Of a DNA stretch of 64,000 nt, positions 50,261 through 59,517 are shown in pieces. The notes below the pieces were generated by a model. That model did not search any database, was not told the DNA's origin, and saw only the letters and a list, made by a program, of their open reading frames with translations. The DNA comes from Sinomonas notoginsengisoli (lineage in GTDB: Bacteria; Actinomycetota; Actinomycetes; Actinomycetales; Micrococcaceae), in contig NZ_JAIZDP010000009.1 in assembly GCF_021554725.1 (NCBI RefSeq), forward strand, positions 46,053-110,052. Direction: 5' to 3'. Made by a program: the position numbers and the translations under genes. Numbering within the stretch: position 1 is the stretch's first letter; each line of letters starts with the position of its first letter.

Positions 50261-52752
50261 TGGGTGATGTGGGGACCGCCGTCGAGACATCCGACGCCGA
50301 GCGCGGCCTGACCGCCGCCGAGGTCGCCGAACGCGTCGCCGACGGCCGCACCAACGACATCCCACCGCGGGCGAGCCGCAGCACGTGGGAGATCGTCCGC
50401 TCGAACGTCTTCACCCGCATCAACGCGATCTTCGCCGTCCTCGCGGTGATCATCTTCTCCACGGGCCATTTCCTCGATGGCCTGTTCGCGGGCCTGATCG
50501 TGGCCAACTCGATCGTCGGCATCGTCCAGGAGATCCGTGCGAAGCGGACGCTGGACAAGCTGGCCATTGTCGGCCAGGCCCGCCCGCAGGTGCTCCGGGA
50601 CGGGCGCGCCGCCAGCATCGCGCCGGATGAGATTGTGCTCGACGACGTGATCGAGCTCGGCCCCGGCGACCAGGCGGTCGTCGACGGCGAGGTCCTCTCC
50701 GGTGACGGCCTGGAGCTCGATGAGTCCCTGCTCACGGGCGAGGCCGACCCCATTCCGAAGACTCCCGGCAGCCCCGTCCTCTCCGGCTCCTACGTCTCCT
50801 CCGGCACGGGCCTGTACCGGGCCACCAAGGTGGGACGCGAGGCCTACGCCGCGCAGCTCGAGGCCGAGGCCAGCAAGTTCACGCTCGTGAACTCGGAGCT
50901 GCGCAACGGCATCAACATCATCCTGAAGGTCATCACGTGGCTGCTCGTCCCAGCAGGCATCCTCTCCGTCTACAACCAGCTCAGCGGCAGCCAGGCACTC
51001 CCCGACGCGCTGCGCGGCATGGTCGCTGCCCTCGTGCCGATGGTCCCCGAGGGCCTGATCCTCATGACCACAATCGCGTTTGCGGTGGGTGTGGTGCGGC
51101 TGGGCCGGCGCCACTGCCTGGTCAACGAGCTCCCAGCCATCGAAGGCCTGGCCCGCGTCGACGTCGTGTGCGCGGACAAGACCGGCACGCTCACCGAGAA
51201 CGCGATGGAGCTCGCCGAGGTGCGCGAGCTGACGCACGACGGCGATCCCGGCCTCAAGCGGCGCGGCGCGGCTTCCGCGGGACGAGCCCCGGCGGCGCAG
51301 GCACTGGCGGCACTGGCCGCAGCGGACAAACGGCCCAACGCGAGCATGCAGGCCATCCTCGACGTGTTCCCCGACTCCCCCGGGTGGTCCGTCGCGGAGA
51401 ACCTGCCGTTCTCCTCGGCACGCAAGTACGGCGGGGTCGCGTTCGAGAGCCATGGCGTGTGGCTGCTCGGGGCCCCAGACGTACTGCTGCCGGAGGGGTC
51501 TCCCGCCCGAGCCGAGGCCGAGCAGAGCGGTGCGCACGGGCTCCGTGTGCTCCTGCTCGCGAGCGCGGAGTCACTCCCGCTGGCGGCTCCTGGCACCCAA
51601 GCCGGCTCTGACAGCCCGGGCCGGCCCGGCGGCGTCGTGCCTCAGGTGCCCCACCTCCGGCCCGCGGCACTGGTGATGCTCGAGCAGAAGGTGCGCGATG
51701 ATGTGCGCCCCACCCTCGATTACTTCGCGGCGCAGAAGGTCACCGTCAAGGTCATCTCGGGCGACAACGCGGCGTCGGTGGGAGCGGTGGCCGGTGCGCT
51801 CGCGATCCCGGGCGCCGGCGATCCCGTGGACGCGCGAACGCTGCCCGAGGACGGCGAGGCGCTCGCGGAGGCGCTTGAGGACCGCACGGTGTTCGGCCGC
51901 GTGAGTCCCGCGCAGAAGCGCGGCATGGTGCGGGCGCTGCAGTCGCAGGGGCACACCGTGGCGATGACGGGCGACGGGGTGAACGACGTCCTCGCGCTCA
52001 AGGATGCGGACATCGGTGTGGCGATGGGCGCCGGGAGTCCCGCGGCGCGGGCGGTCGCACAGATCGTGCTGCTCGACAACAAGTTCGCCACACTGCCGTA
52101 CGTGGTCGGCGAGGGACGGCGCGTGATCGGGAACATCGAGCGGGTGGCGAACCTCTTCCTGACCAAGACCGTGTACTCGGTGCTGCTCGCGCTCATGGTG
52201 GGCGTGCCGGGGCTCATCGGCCTCGACGCGATCCCGTACCCGTTCCTCCCGCGGCACGTGACGATCACCGGCTGGTTCACGATCGGCCTGCCGGCGTTCA
52301 TCCTCTCCCTCGCCCCGAACCACGACCGCGCCCGCCCGGGATTCGTGGGGCGCGTCATGCGCATGGCCATCCCGGCGGGGATCGTCATCGCGGTGGCGTG
52401 CTTCACGTGCTACCTGCTCGTGCGGCCCTCCGTCGCCGTTGGGGCCAGCACCGAGGTTCAGGCGAGCACCTCGGCCCTCATCACGCTCATCGCGATCGCA
52501 CTGTGGGTCCTCGCGATCGTGGCCCGCCCCTACGCATGGTGGAAGGTCCTGCTGGTCGCAGTGATGATGGCGGCCTCGTTCGCGATGTTCGCCCTGCCGC
52601 TCACGCGCGACGTGTTCCAGCTGGATCCCGGCAACTGGGCGCACACGTGGACGGCACTCGTCATTGCGGGGATCGGAATCGTGCTGGTCGAGCTCGCGTG
52701 GTGGATCGACGGGTGGCTGCGGCGCTCCAGGACCCCGGAAATGGTGGGCTGA
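50260..52752 (+). CDS. CtpE-like cation-transporting P-type ATPase
   Basis: An 830-residue P-type ATPase. Actuator motif TGEADP (about 161), membrane motif PMVPEGL (about 264-270), phosphorylated Asp306 in DKTGTLT, and hinge [17 protein letters not shown] (about 570-586). About ten helices; the PEGL motif in helix 4 and overall order match mycobacterial CtpE, a calcium-uptake ATPase, rather than heavy-metal (CPx) pumps. The ion is inferred from that likeness. Confidence 0.88.
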   Translation: MGDVGTAVETSDAERGLTAAEVAERVADGRTNDIPPRASRSTWEIVRSNVFTRINAIFAVLAVIIFSTGHFLDGLFAGLIVANSIVGIVQEIRAKRTLDKLAIVGQARPQVLRDGRAASIAPDEIVLDDVIELGPGDQAVVDGEVLSGDGLELDESLLTGEADPIPKTPGSPVLSGSYVSSGTGLYRATKVGREAYAAQLEAEASKFTLVNSELRNGINIILKVITWLLVPAGILSVYNQLSGSQALPDALRGMVAALVPMVPEGLILMTTIAFAVGVVRLGRRHCLVNELPAIEGLARVDVVCADKTGTLTENAMELAEVRELTHDGDPGLKRRGAASAGRAPAAQALAALAAADKRPNASMQAILDVFPDSPGWSVAENLPFSSARKYGGVAFESHGVWLLGAPDVLLPEGSPARAEAEQSGAHGLRVLLLASAESLPLAAPGTQAGSDSPGRPGGVVPQVPHLRPAALVMLEQKVRDDVRPTLDYFAAQKVTVKVISGDNAASVGAVAGALAIPGAGDPVDARTLPEDGEALAEALEDRTVFGRVSPAQKRGMVRALQSQGHTVAMTGDGVNDVLALKDADIGVAMGAGSPAARAVAQIVLLDNKFATLPYVVGEGRRVIGNIERVANLFLTKTVYSVLLALMVGVPGLIGLDAIPYPFLPRHVTITGWFTIGLPAFILSLAPNHDRARPGFVGRVMRMAIPAGIVIAVACFTCYLLVRPSVAVGASTEVQASTSALITLIAIALWVLAIVARPYAWWKVLLVAVMMAASFAMFALPLTRDVFQLDPGNWAHTWTALVIAGIGIVLVELAWWIDGWLRRSRTPEMVG

Positions 52753-52767
52753 GCAGGGTCCCACGCC

Positions 52768-53070
52768 TCAGGGAGGGGTTCCGAGCCAGAGCGTCCACCG
52801 TTGAACCTGCTCGATGACCACCATGCCATCGAGCCAGGGGTCGTCGTCGAACACGGAAGCTGCTGCCGCGGCGTCCGGTGCTGCGACGAGGACCACGGTT
52901 GGCCCCTCGTCGATGCTCTCCCCGGCCGGGCCGCCGATCAGAACGATTCCGGCGTCCAACAGGTCGTCCATGAATGCTGCGTGCTCGTCCCACCTGTCCT
53001 GGGCCCGTCGGGGGCGGCCCGGCTCCCATCCGGGACCGGGCGCGAACGTGACGAGGAAGAGGGCGCTCAT
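52768..53070 (-). CDS. YciI-like protein
   Basis: A 100-residue protein of the YCII-related ferredoxin-like fold. The pattern DEHAAFMDDLLDAGIVLIGGP followed by a Val-rich strand and DDPWLDGMVVIEQVQRW is characteristic. Function in this branch unknown; some members are dehalogenase- or isomerase-like. It converges with the ATPase gene and follows the CoA transferase gene with a 35-bp gap, so both may share a transcript. Confidence 0.75.
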   Translation of the reverse strand: MSALFLVTFAPGPGWEPGRPRRAQDRWDEHAAFMDDLLDAGIVLIGGPAGESIDEGPTVVLVAAPDAAAAASVFDDDPWLDGMVVIEQVQRWTLWLGTPP

Positions 53071-53105
53071 GCCCTCTCAGTTCCCCCCGTGGCGACGGCG
53101 GGAAA

Positions 53106-54497
53106 CTATTCGAGTGGCGAGGCCCCGTAGCGCACCGGCGTGTTGGGGTACTCGAGCGGGCGGCCGCCGACGGCGAGTGGCGGCCCTACGTACTCGAGCT
53201 CACCGTAGGGGGATGCGGCCCTGCGCGTCTCAACGGGCAGCTCGGTTGCCGTTGCGGAGGGGTCCGGGCGGGCCGCGCGCATCAGCTCCTCAGCGGTCGC
53301 GATGAGGCTCAGGCGCGCGCTGCCCGCCAACCCGCGCCCGCGCGCGGCGAGCAGCGCCACCGCCGCCGCGGCCATGCCCATCCCCGTGGCGTGGTCCAGC
53401 GCCTGGACCGGCAGGGCACCCAGCCGCCGCGCGCCGTCGTGCTCGCCACCCGACCCGTACAGGTGCCCGATCCCGCACGCCGCCTGCACGATGCTGTCAA
53501 AGCCGCGCCCGTCCGCCCACGGACCGTCCCAGCCCCACGCGTTGAGCGTCACGACGGCAAGGTGCGGGAACGAATCCCGGAGCGAGTCGGCGTCCATCCC
53601 GAACCGGGCGAGCGCGGCCTGCCGGTAGCCGAGGAGCACCCCGTCGGCCCGGGCGGCAAGCTCGCGGACCTGGGCGAGCTGATCCAGATCGCGAAGATCC
53701 GCGACGGCGCTCCGCTTGGCGAAGCCCGTGTCGAGGTGCGCATCGAGCAGCTCGGGGTGGTGGGGCGGGTCGATCCGCAGGACATCCGCCCCGAGCGCGC
53801 CGAGCAGGCGTGTGGCGCTCGGCCCGGCGATGACGCGTGTGAGGTCGAGGACCCGGACGCCGGCGAGCGGAAGCCCGCCGGCGAACAGCGGGACCGGGCG
53901 GGAGGGGACTTCCTCGAGCGACCAGCGGATCCACCGCTGCCCTGCTCCTGCTTGGCCCATCGGCGTCGCGACCCACTCCTCGCGCGTCCTCGCGGCGGCG
54001 GCCACTCCACCGGCGGCACGGACAGCATCCTCGACCTCGAGGGCCGTCCGCTCGCGGAGGGCTGCGTCGAGCTGTCCCGGATCCGTGATGCCGAGGGCGA
54101 CCATGAGCGCCTGCGCATGGTGCGGGTAGTTCGCGTGCACCCGCACCCAGCCGTCGCTGGTCCGGTGGAATCCGGACATCGGGGCCCAAATGTCCGGCGG
54201 GGCGCCGTTCACCCGCAGCTGCCGGATCGAGTCGAAGGAGGCTGCGGCGAGCGCTGACGACGTCGAGACGCCTCTGACGCTGGTGGCCCCGCCTCGCGCG
54301 TCGTCCAGGGCAGCGAGGGCCGAGATCAGGGCGCCGATCGAGCCGAGGGCCAGTCCCTCGACGTCGAGCGCCCCCGCCCACCAAGTACGCGGGCCGGACC
54401 ACCAGTCCTCCGGCTCCGGGACACGCTCGAGGACCGGCGCGAGATGCCGCCTCAGGTCGAGGAGACCAGACTGAGTGCCACGAAGGTCCGCGTCCAT
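53106..54497 (-). CDS. CaiB/BaiF (class III) CoA transferase
   Basis: A 463-residue family III CoA transferase that moves CoA between acids. PLAGVRVLDLTRVIAGPSATRLLGALGADVLRIDPP (about 195-230) is the hallmark segment, with a following DLRDLDQL and DGVLLGYRQAALARFG. The canonical catalytic Asp of this family is expected near position 300 of the fold; GRGFDSIVQAACG lies there and includes an Asp. The substrate is unknown. An N-terminal domain of about 190 residues precedes the conserved part, an order seen in two-lobed members. Confidence 0.85.
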   Translation of the reverse strand: MDADLRGTQSGLLDLRRHLAPVLERVPEPEDWWSGPRTWWAGALDVEGLALGSIGALISALAALDDARGGATSVRGVSTSSALAAASFDSIRQLRVNGAPPDIWAPMSGFHRTSDGWVRVHANYPHHAQALMVALGITDPGQLDAALRERTALEVEDAVRAAGGVAAAARTREEWVATPMGQAGAGQRWIRWSLEEVPSRPVPLFAGGLPLAGVRVLDLTRVIAGPSATRLLGALGADVLRIDPPHHPELLDAHLDTGFAKRSAVADLRDLDQLAQVRELAARADGVLLGYRQAALARFGMDADSLRDSFPHLAVVTLNAWGWDGPWADGRGFDSIVQAACGIGHLYGSGGEHDGARRLGALPVQALDHATGMGMAAAAVALLAARGRGLAGSARLSLIATAEELMRAARPDPSATATELPVETRRAASPYGELEYVGPPLAVGGRPLEYPNTPVRYGASPLE

Positions 54498-54536
54498 GCA
54501 CCCAGCCTGTCGAGGACCGGACCCTCACGCAACAGC

Positions 54537-54559
54537 GGGCCGGGTACGGGACCCGGCCC
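54537..54559 (-). terminator. Hairpin terminator downstream of the VOC gene
   Basis: GGGCCGGGT (54537-54545) and ACCCGGCCC (54551-54559), perfect 9-bp stem, 5-nt loop, 30 nt after the VOC stop on the minus strand. Confidence 0.55.
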
Positions 54560-54589
54560 ACCGCCGTCGTGCGCTGGAAAATCCAGCTA

Positions 54590-54994
54590 CTACATGGTGT
54601 ATTCCGTGACGCCGCCCTCATGCAGGCAGAGGATGTTCCCATCAGGATCCGCGAACCAGGAGGAGCGCTCGCCGGGCACGGAGTAGATGTGGTGCTCGTC
54701 CGTCTTGAGATCGGGCAGGTCGTAGTCCTCGAAGTGCACGCCGTGTCCTTCGAGATCCGCCATGGCCGATTCGAGGTCGTCGACCTCGAACGTCAGGGCG
54801 GTGTGGCCCGAGTGGACGGCGTTCGCGTCCACCATCAGGCCCAGTGATGCGGATCCGGCCAGACCGAGGATCGTCATCCCGGTCGGGTCCTTGCCGCGGA
54901 CAGGGAGCCCCAGCGCTCCCTCGTAGAAGTCCTTCGCGCGCGCCTCGTCGGCCACGGTCAGGATGGTAGTTGCCGGTCTTGTTGCCAGAGTCAT
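54590..54994 (-). CDS. VOC family (glyoxalase-like) protein
   Basis: A 134-residue single vicinal-oxygen-chelate domain. The two beta-alpha-beta units are evident (TTILTVADEARAKDFYEGALGLPV and GHTALTFEVDDLESAMADLEGHGV), ending in SSWFADPDGNILCL, the usual metal-ligand Glu/His end region with few canonical ligands retained. Substrate unknown; small stand-alone VOC proteins often act in antibiotic binding or glyoxalase-like reactions. GGAGGT lies 6 nt before the ATG. Confidence 0.82.
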   Translation of the reverse strand: MTLATRPATTILTVADEARAKDFYEGALGLPVRGKDPTGMTILGLAGSASLGLMVDANAVHSGHTALTFEVDDLESAMADLEGHGVHFEDYDLPDLKTDEHHIYSVPGERSSWFADPDGNILCLHEGGVTEYTM

Positions 54995-55083
54995 GGCACA
55001 CCTCCACGAGGGGAACTGACCCGCCCAGTTTAAGCCCGTGAGGTGGGTTTAGACCTCGGAGGTAGGTCGAATTGCCGACGGCG

Positions 55084-57222
55084 TCAGCCCTTCTTGGGCC
55101 ACTCCTTCTCCACGAGTGTCAGGACGTCGTAGTTGGCAATGAGCTCGTCATCCTGGTTGGTGAGGACGGCGTCCCAGCGGACCTCGCCGTACTCGTCGGT
55201 GACGCGCGGGGTGATCTGCTTGGCCGTGAGGGTCACCCGGATCGAGTCGCCGGCCGGGACGGGCTGGAGGAAGCGCAGGTTGTCGAGGCCGTAGTTCAGC
55301 AGCACGGGGCCCGGCTCGGGCGAGACGAACAGGCCGGCTGCCCAGCTGACGAGCAGGTAACCGTGCGCCACGATGCCTGGGAACACACCGGCGGCGCGGG
55401 CAGCCTCGTCGTCCATGTGGGCGTAGAACGTGTCGCCGGTCTCCGCAGCGAACTTGGCGATGTCCTCGCGGGTGATCTGCCGCAGCTCTGAGCGCATCGC
55501 ATCGCCCACCCGCAGCTCGGCGACGGACTTGCGGAACGGGTGCGTCGACGGATCGGCCGGATCCGCGAGGCGCCGGTCCGCTCCCGTGTGCCACACGCCG
55601 GTCACGGCGGTGAGCATGTTCGGCGAGCCCTGGATCGCCGTGCGCTGCATGTGATGCTTGACGGAGCGGATGCCGCCGAGCTCCTCGCCGCCTCCCGCAC
55701 GGCCCGGGCCGCCGTGGACCAGGTGCGGGACCGGTGAGCCGTGGCCGGTGGAGGTCTTGGCGTCCTCGCGGTTGAGCACGAGTACGCGGCCGTGGTGCGC
55801 GGCGATGCCTGTCACGAGGGTCTGGGCGACCTCGGGATCGTTAGTGGCCACGGACGCGACGAGCGAGCCGGCGCCCATCGCGGCGAGCTTGATCGCCTCG
55901 TCGAGGGTCGAGTACCCGACTACCGACGAGACCGGCCCGAACGCCTCGGTGCCGTGGAGCGCGGGGGCCGTGACGTCAGCCCAGGTCAGGACCACAGGGG
56001 ACATGAAGGCGCCGTCTTCCACGACGGCCTTCTCACCGCTCGCCGTGACCACTTCGGGGGCGTCCAGCGAGCCGAACGCGATGCGGCCGCCAGCCGCCAC
56101 GAGGGACTCGACGGCGCCGCGGACGTCAGCGAGCTGCTCGAGCGAGGCGAGCGCGCCCATCGTCACGCCTTCGGCCCGGGGATCGCCGACCACGACGCGC
56201 TCAGTGACCCGCGCGCCGATGGCGGCAACAACGTCGTCCACCAGCTCGGCCGGGACGATGCTGCGGCGCACGGCCGTGCACTTCTGGCCAGCCTTCACCG
56301 TCATCTCGGTGACCACAGACTTGACGAACGCATCGAACTCCGGGGTGCCCTTGACCGCGTCGGGGCCGAGGATCGCGGCGTTGAGCGAATCGGTCTCGGA
56401 AGTGAAGCGGACGCCGCCGTGGACCACGTTCGGGTGTGACTTGAGCAGGTTTGCCGTGCCCGCGGAGCCGGTGAAGGAGACCATGTCCCGGTAGTCCAGC
56501 TCGTCGAGGAGCATTCGCGCGGAGCCGGAGATGAGCTGGATGGAGCCGGCGGGGAGGATGCCGGAATCGACCATGAGACGGACCATGGCCTCGGCCACGT
56601 AGCCGGTCGGGGTGGCGGGCTTGACGATGGTGGGGACGCCCGCGACGAACGCCGGGGCGAACTTCTCGAGCATGCCCCACACGGGGAAGTTGAACGCGTT
56701 GATCTGCACGGCGACGCCCGGGATACGGGTGTAGATGTGCTCGCCCGCGAAGGAGCCGTCCTTGGACAGGACCTCCATCGGCCCCTCCACGATCACGTTT
56801 GAGTTGGGCAGCTCGCGGCGGCCCTTCGAACCGAAGGTGAATAGCACGCCAATGCCGCCATCGATGTCCACCATGTTGTCGATCTTCGTCGCGCCGGTCT
56901 TGAAGGAGAGCTCGTAGAGCTCCTGGCGGTGGCCGTTGAGGAACTGGGCGAGTTCCTTGAGCTTGAGGGCGCGTTCGTGGATGGTGAGCTTGCCGAGTTC
57001 GGCCTGTCCCACCGTGCGTCCGTGCTCGACCATCGCGGTGAGGTCGATCCCGTCCGCGTTCACGACGGCGAGCACCTCGCCCGTGCTGGCATCGCGGACC
57101 TCGGCGCCGCTCGCGGCACGGGCCGTGCCCTCGGCGGGTGTCCACCAGGTGTCGCGGACGTAGCTGGGCACGATCGCAACGCGGGTGGACTCTGGGGCTG
57201 CGGTCTCCGGGGCAGTGGTCAT
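55084..57222 (-). CDS. paaZ: Bifunctional oxepin-CoA hydrolase / 3-oxo-5,6-dehydrosuberyl-CoA semialdehyde dehydrogenase
   Basis: A 712-residue fusion enzyme of phenylacetate breakdown. The aldehyde dehydrogenase part (about 1-520) carries INAFNFPVWGMLEKFAPA, FTGSAGTANLL and catalytic Cys315 in GQKCTAVRR; the C-terminal MaoC-like hydratase (about 560-712) opens the oxepin ring and shows DTFYAHMDDEAARAAGVFPGIVAHGYLL, split here as DTFYAHMDDEA and VAHGYLL. The ATG at 57222 has GGAAGGA about 10 nt upstream; an ATG at 57255 is less likely. It stands 26 kb from paaABCDE but shares the PaaR-type site. Confidence 0.95.
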   Translation of the reverse strand: MTTAPETAAPESTRVAIVPSYVRDTWWTPAEGTARAASGAEVRDASTGEVLAVVNADGIDLTAMVEHGRTVGQAELGKLTIHERALKLKELAQFLNGHRQELYELSFKTGATKIDNMVDIDGGIGVLFTFGSKGRRELPNSNVIVEGPMEVLSKDGSFAGEHIYTRIPGVAVQINAFNFPVWGMLEKFAPAFVAGVPTIVKPATPTGYVAEAMVRLMVDSGILPAGSIQLISGSARMLLDELDYRDMVSFTGSAGTANLLKSHPNVVHGGVRFTSETDSLNAAILGPDAVKGTPEFDAFVKSVVTEMTVKAGQKCTAVRRSIVPAELVDDVVAAIGARVTERVVVGDPRAEGVTMGALASLEQLADVRGAVESLVAAGGRIAFGSLDAPEVVTASGEKAVVEDGAFMSPVVLTWADVTAPALHGTEAFGPVSSVVGYSTLDEAIKLAAMGAGSLVASVATNDPEVAQTLVTGIAAHHGRVLVLNREDAKTSTGHGSPVPHLVHGGPGRAGGGEELGGIRSVKHHMQRTAIQGSPNMLTAVTGVWHTGADRRLADPADPSTHPFRKSVAELRVGDAMRSELRQITREDIAKFAAETGDTFYAHMDDEAARAAGVFPGIVAHGYLLVSWAAGLFVSPEPGPVLLNYGLDNLRFLQPVPAGDSIRVTLTAKQITPRVTDEYGEVRWDAVLTNQDDELIANYDVLTLVEKEWPKKG

Positions 57223-57282
57223 CGTCGACGGATCCTTCCGGTCGGGGGCCTCCATGGCAGGTTCTGCGTCCCTTGTCAGGGA

Positions 57283-57330
57283 TTACTGACCGGCCGTTCG
57301 GTAATAGGTCAAGAATACATGGAAGGCCCG
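57283..57330 (-). promoter_or_regulatory. paaZ promoter with PaaR-type operator in the spacer
   Basis: The best of the three sites: left half TTACTGACCGG, right half CCGTTCGGTAA (57283-57304, 9 of 11 positions symmetric). On the minus strand TTGACC lies just upstream and AGTAAT downstream with a 19-bp spacer occupied by the palindrome, so binding would block the polymerase. Confidence 0.65.
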
Positions 57331-57392
57331 GGCCGCACGAGGGGAGCCGAATCCAGAGCCCACGACCTCTTCCGCGTCCCGACTCCCCTGCT

Positions 57393-57420
57393 TATTATTG
57401 CGGTCGTCAGGACTGACCGC
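57393..57420 (+). promoter_or_regulatory. Possible promoter and 5' hairpin of the first SGNH esterase
   Basis: TATTAT (57393-57398) is a good -10; GCGGTC (57400-57405) and GACCGC (57415-57420) form a 6-bp hairpin at the predicted mRNA 5' end. The -35 (TTCCGC) is weak. Confidence 0.35.
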
Positions 57421-57490
57421 CCCAATGGCGCCAGCCCGCCCGCTGGGGGACGGACGACGTTGCGGGGCACCTCGATGGAGGAGCCCACCA

Positions 57491-58312
57491 ATGAAAACGC
57501 ACACCAACCACTTGCCCGACCACAGGCCGTCCCCCCTCGCGCGGGCCATTCTGGCCCTGCTGACGGCCTTCGGGCTCGTCGCGGGCATCACGGCACTGCC
57601 CGCCTCGGCAGACTCGGGGCCCGCGTACTTGGGGCTCGGCGATTCAGTTGCCGCCGGGACGGGCGGCTCCATCTACGTCGATGCCCAATGCCTGCGCACG
57701 GCCACGGCCTACACAACCCAGCTCGGCGGCGTGAACGCTGCCTGCTACGGCGCCACGACCGACCAGATAGGCGGTCAAGCCACTGCTGCCGGACTCAACC
57801 CGGCGACGAAACGCGTGACCATCACGGTCGGCGCGAATGATGTCAACGTGGGCGGCGTCGCCGCAGCCTGCGTGCCAGTCCAACCCGACCAGCCAATCAA
57901 CCAGACCGCCTGCCAGAACGAAATCGCATACTCGACCACGGTGCTGCTCCCGCAACTCCCGCTCAAAATCGCCAAAGCGATCTCAGATGTGCGAGGACAG
58001 GCTCCGAACGCCCGCATCACGCTCACCGGCTATCCGCTCCTCTTCACGGTGTCTGGCCTGCCAGCCGCTCTGCAGCCGGTCGCAACTCAGATCAACCTCG
58101 CCACTGCCGCTCTGAACGCGACGATCGCTGGCTCGGCTCTCCGCAGCGGTGCGCTATACACCGACGTGACGTGGCGGTTCCTCGGCCACGGCTACGGCTC
58201 TCTGCAGCCGTGGATCAACGCTCCGTCCACGACCGATCCGGGCGCGCTACATCCGAATGACGCGGGATACACCCTCGGCTACGTTCCAGCCGTGCGCCCG
58301 TTCGTACTCTGA
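57491..58312 (+). CDS. Secreted SGNH/GDSL hydrolase 1
   Basis: A 273-residue esterase/lipase of the SGNH superfamily. A signal peptide (to about residue 40, PASA) is followed by block I GLGDSVAAGTGG (Ser52), block III TVGANDVN (Asn) and block V ALHPNDAGY (His). Cys pairs suggest disulfides, as in the Streptomyces scabies esterase type, where a main-chain carbonyl replaces the Asp of the triad; here the block-V Asp is also not in the usual DxxH spacing. GGAGGA lies 8 nt before the ATG. Confidence 0.87.
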   Translation: MKTHTNHLPDHRPSPLARAILALLTAFGLVAGITALPASADSGPAYLGLGDSVAAGTGGSIYVDAQCLRTATAYTTQLGGVNAACYGATTDQIGGQATAAGLNPATKRVTITVGANDVNVGGVAAACVPVQPDQPINQTACQNEIAYSTTVLLPQLPLKIAKAISDVRGQAPNARITLTGYPLLFTVSGLPAALQPVATQINLATAALNATIAGSALRSGALYTDVTWRFLGHGYGSLQPWINAPSTTDPGALHPNDAGYTLGYVPAVRPFVL

Positions 58313-58473
58313 GCACCGACCCCTGGGGGCTGCCAGTCACAGGGGAGCCGAAAGGCCCTAGGGACTGCACGGCCGCCCGGGAAGGATGGCCTTTGACAGC
58401 CCGGCTCGACCGGCCGTCCGCCACCTGGGGGCGCCGCGCAAGCGGCTGCGCCACATCACTCTAGGAGTCTGAA
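58313..58473 (+). promoter_or_regulatory. GC-rich leader between SGNH hydrolases 1 and 2
   Basis: This 161-bp gap contains an inverted repeat AAAGGCC (58351-58357) and GGCCTTT (58388-58394) and several short G and C runs. It may be a terminator or an RNA leader, but it matches no riboswitch class I can name. AGGAG precedes the GTG of the next gene. Confidence 0.3.
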
Positions 58474-59286
58474 GTGAACCTCACCAGAATCCGCCGCTTG
58501 GGCGCAGCAGTCGCCGCGGCGATCACTCTCATCGCCGCCGGAGGTGCTGCGGCTCCCGCCCTCGCCGCACCTGCTGCGCCGCAGTCCGGCTGGTACTACG
58601 CACTCGGCGACTCATACGCAGCAGGTGTGGGCGGCGGGGCCCTGATCCCCGATGGGACGTTGTGCGGCCGGACCTACGGGTCGTACCCGGCCGATCTCGG
58701 CGCGAAGAAGAACATCGGCTGCGCCGGTGCCACGACCGCGGACGTGATCCAGCAGGCCAGGACCATCCCGACCAACACCGGGTACGTGACGGTCACGGTG
58801 GGGGCAAACGATCTCGGCCTGGACAAGATCACAGCCGCCTGCCTCGCCGCTGACCCGAACAACCCCCTCACATGGAGTACATGCCTTGGCCAGCTCGCCG
58901 CTGCACAGGGGCAGCTCGGGACCGTTGCGGCGAACATCCCGGCGATCATCGCGGCGATTAGGGCCAAGTCCCCGAACGCGCAGATCGTCTTCACTGGCTA
59001 CCCGCACCTCTTCCTCGCCGGGCTCAGCCCCCTGACGGACCAAGTGAACGCGGGCATTGACGCGCTGAACGCCACGATCTGGGCTGCCGCGACCGGCGCC
59101 GGCGCCCACTATGTGCCTGTGTCCGGCATCTTTACTGGGCATGAGATTGGAAGCCTCACGCCTTGGATCAACGGCCCCGGGGCGGGTGCTGCGGCCTTCC
59201 ATCCCAACGCCGCCGGCTACCTCTATGGCTACAAGCCTCTCGTCGGGGCCGCCCTCGGCCTCCCGGTCCCCGCTCTCGTGGGCTAA
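58474..59286 (+). CDS. Secreted SGNH/GDSL hydrolase 2
   Basis: A 270-residue paralogue of hydrolase 1 with a GTG start (AGGAG upstream). Signal peptide to about residue 32 (ALA-A), block I ALGDSYAAGVGGG (Ser47), block III TVGANDLG, block V AFHPNAAGYLYGY (His). No Asp precedes the block-V His, consistent with a Ser-His dyad enzyme. Its product probably acts on lipid or ester bonds outside the cell. Confidence 0.88.
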   Translation: MNLTRIRRLGAAVAAAITLIAAGGAAAPALAAPAAPQSGWYYALGDSYAAGVGGGALIPDGTLCGRTYGSYPADLGAKKNIGCAGATTADVIQQARTIPTNTGYVTVTVGANDLGLDKITAACLAADPNNPLTWSTCLGQLAAAQGQLGTVAANIPAIIAAIRAKSPNAQIVFTGYPHLFLAGLSPLTDQVNAGIDALNATIWAAATGAGAHYVPVSGIFTGHEIGSLTPWINGPGAGAAAFHPNAAGYLYGYKPLVGAALGLPVPALVG

Positions 59287-59306
59287 CCGCCTCGAGTAGC
59301 ACCACC

Positions 59307-59352
59307 AAACGCACGACGACGACGATTCGCGACCGTCGTCGTCGTGCGTTTT
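59307..59352 (+). terminator. Strong intrinsic terminator after SGNH hydrolase 2
   Basis: A perfect 18-bp stem, AAACGCACGACGACGACG (59307-59324) with its complement at 59334-59351, loop 9 nt, ending in TTTT. The remainder of the gap to the next gene (59353-59517) shows no clear further element. Confidence 0.85.
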
Positions 59353-59517
59353 CGCTGTGCCCGCGAGACGGACCAGTATTGGCCCGTCACCCGTGCATTT
59401 CCCTGTGGGATGACCAGAGTGCCGGATACGCGCTTGTGCGTATGGCGCGGGCCCCTGCACCGGATGACACTGGCATTGGCGGAACAACTCCGAACGCGAT
59501 GAAGGGCCGTGGTCACG

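Noticed and set aside
52753..52767. A terminator between the P-type ATPase and the YciI gene
   Set aside because: The 15-bp gap has no stem of useful length; termination may lie inside the opposing gene.
58313..58473. A ydaO-type (cyclic di-AMP) riboswitch before SGNH hydrolase 2
   Set aside because: The leader is GC-rich with G-runs, but the diagnostic conserved segments of that class are not present; only simple inverted repeats are seen.
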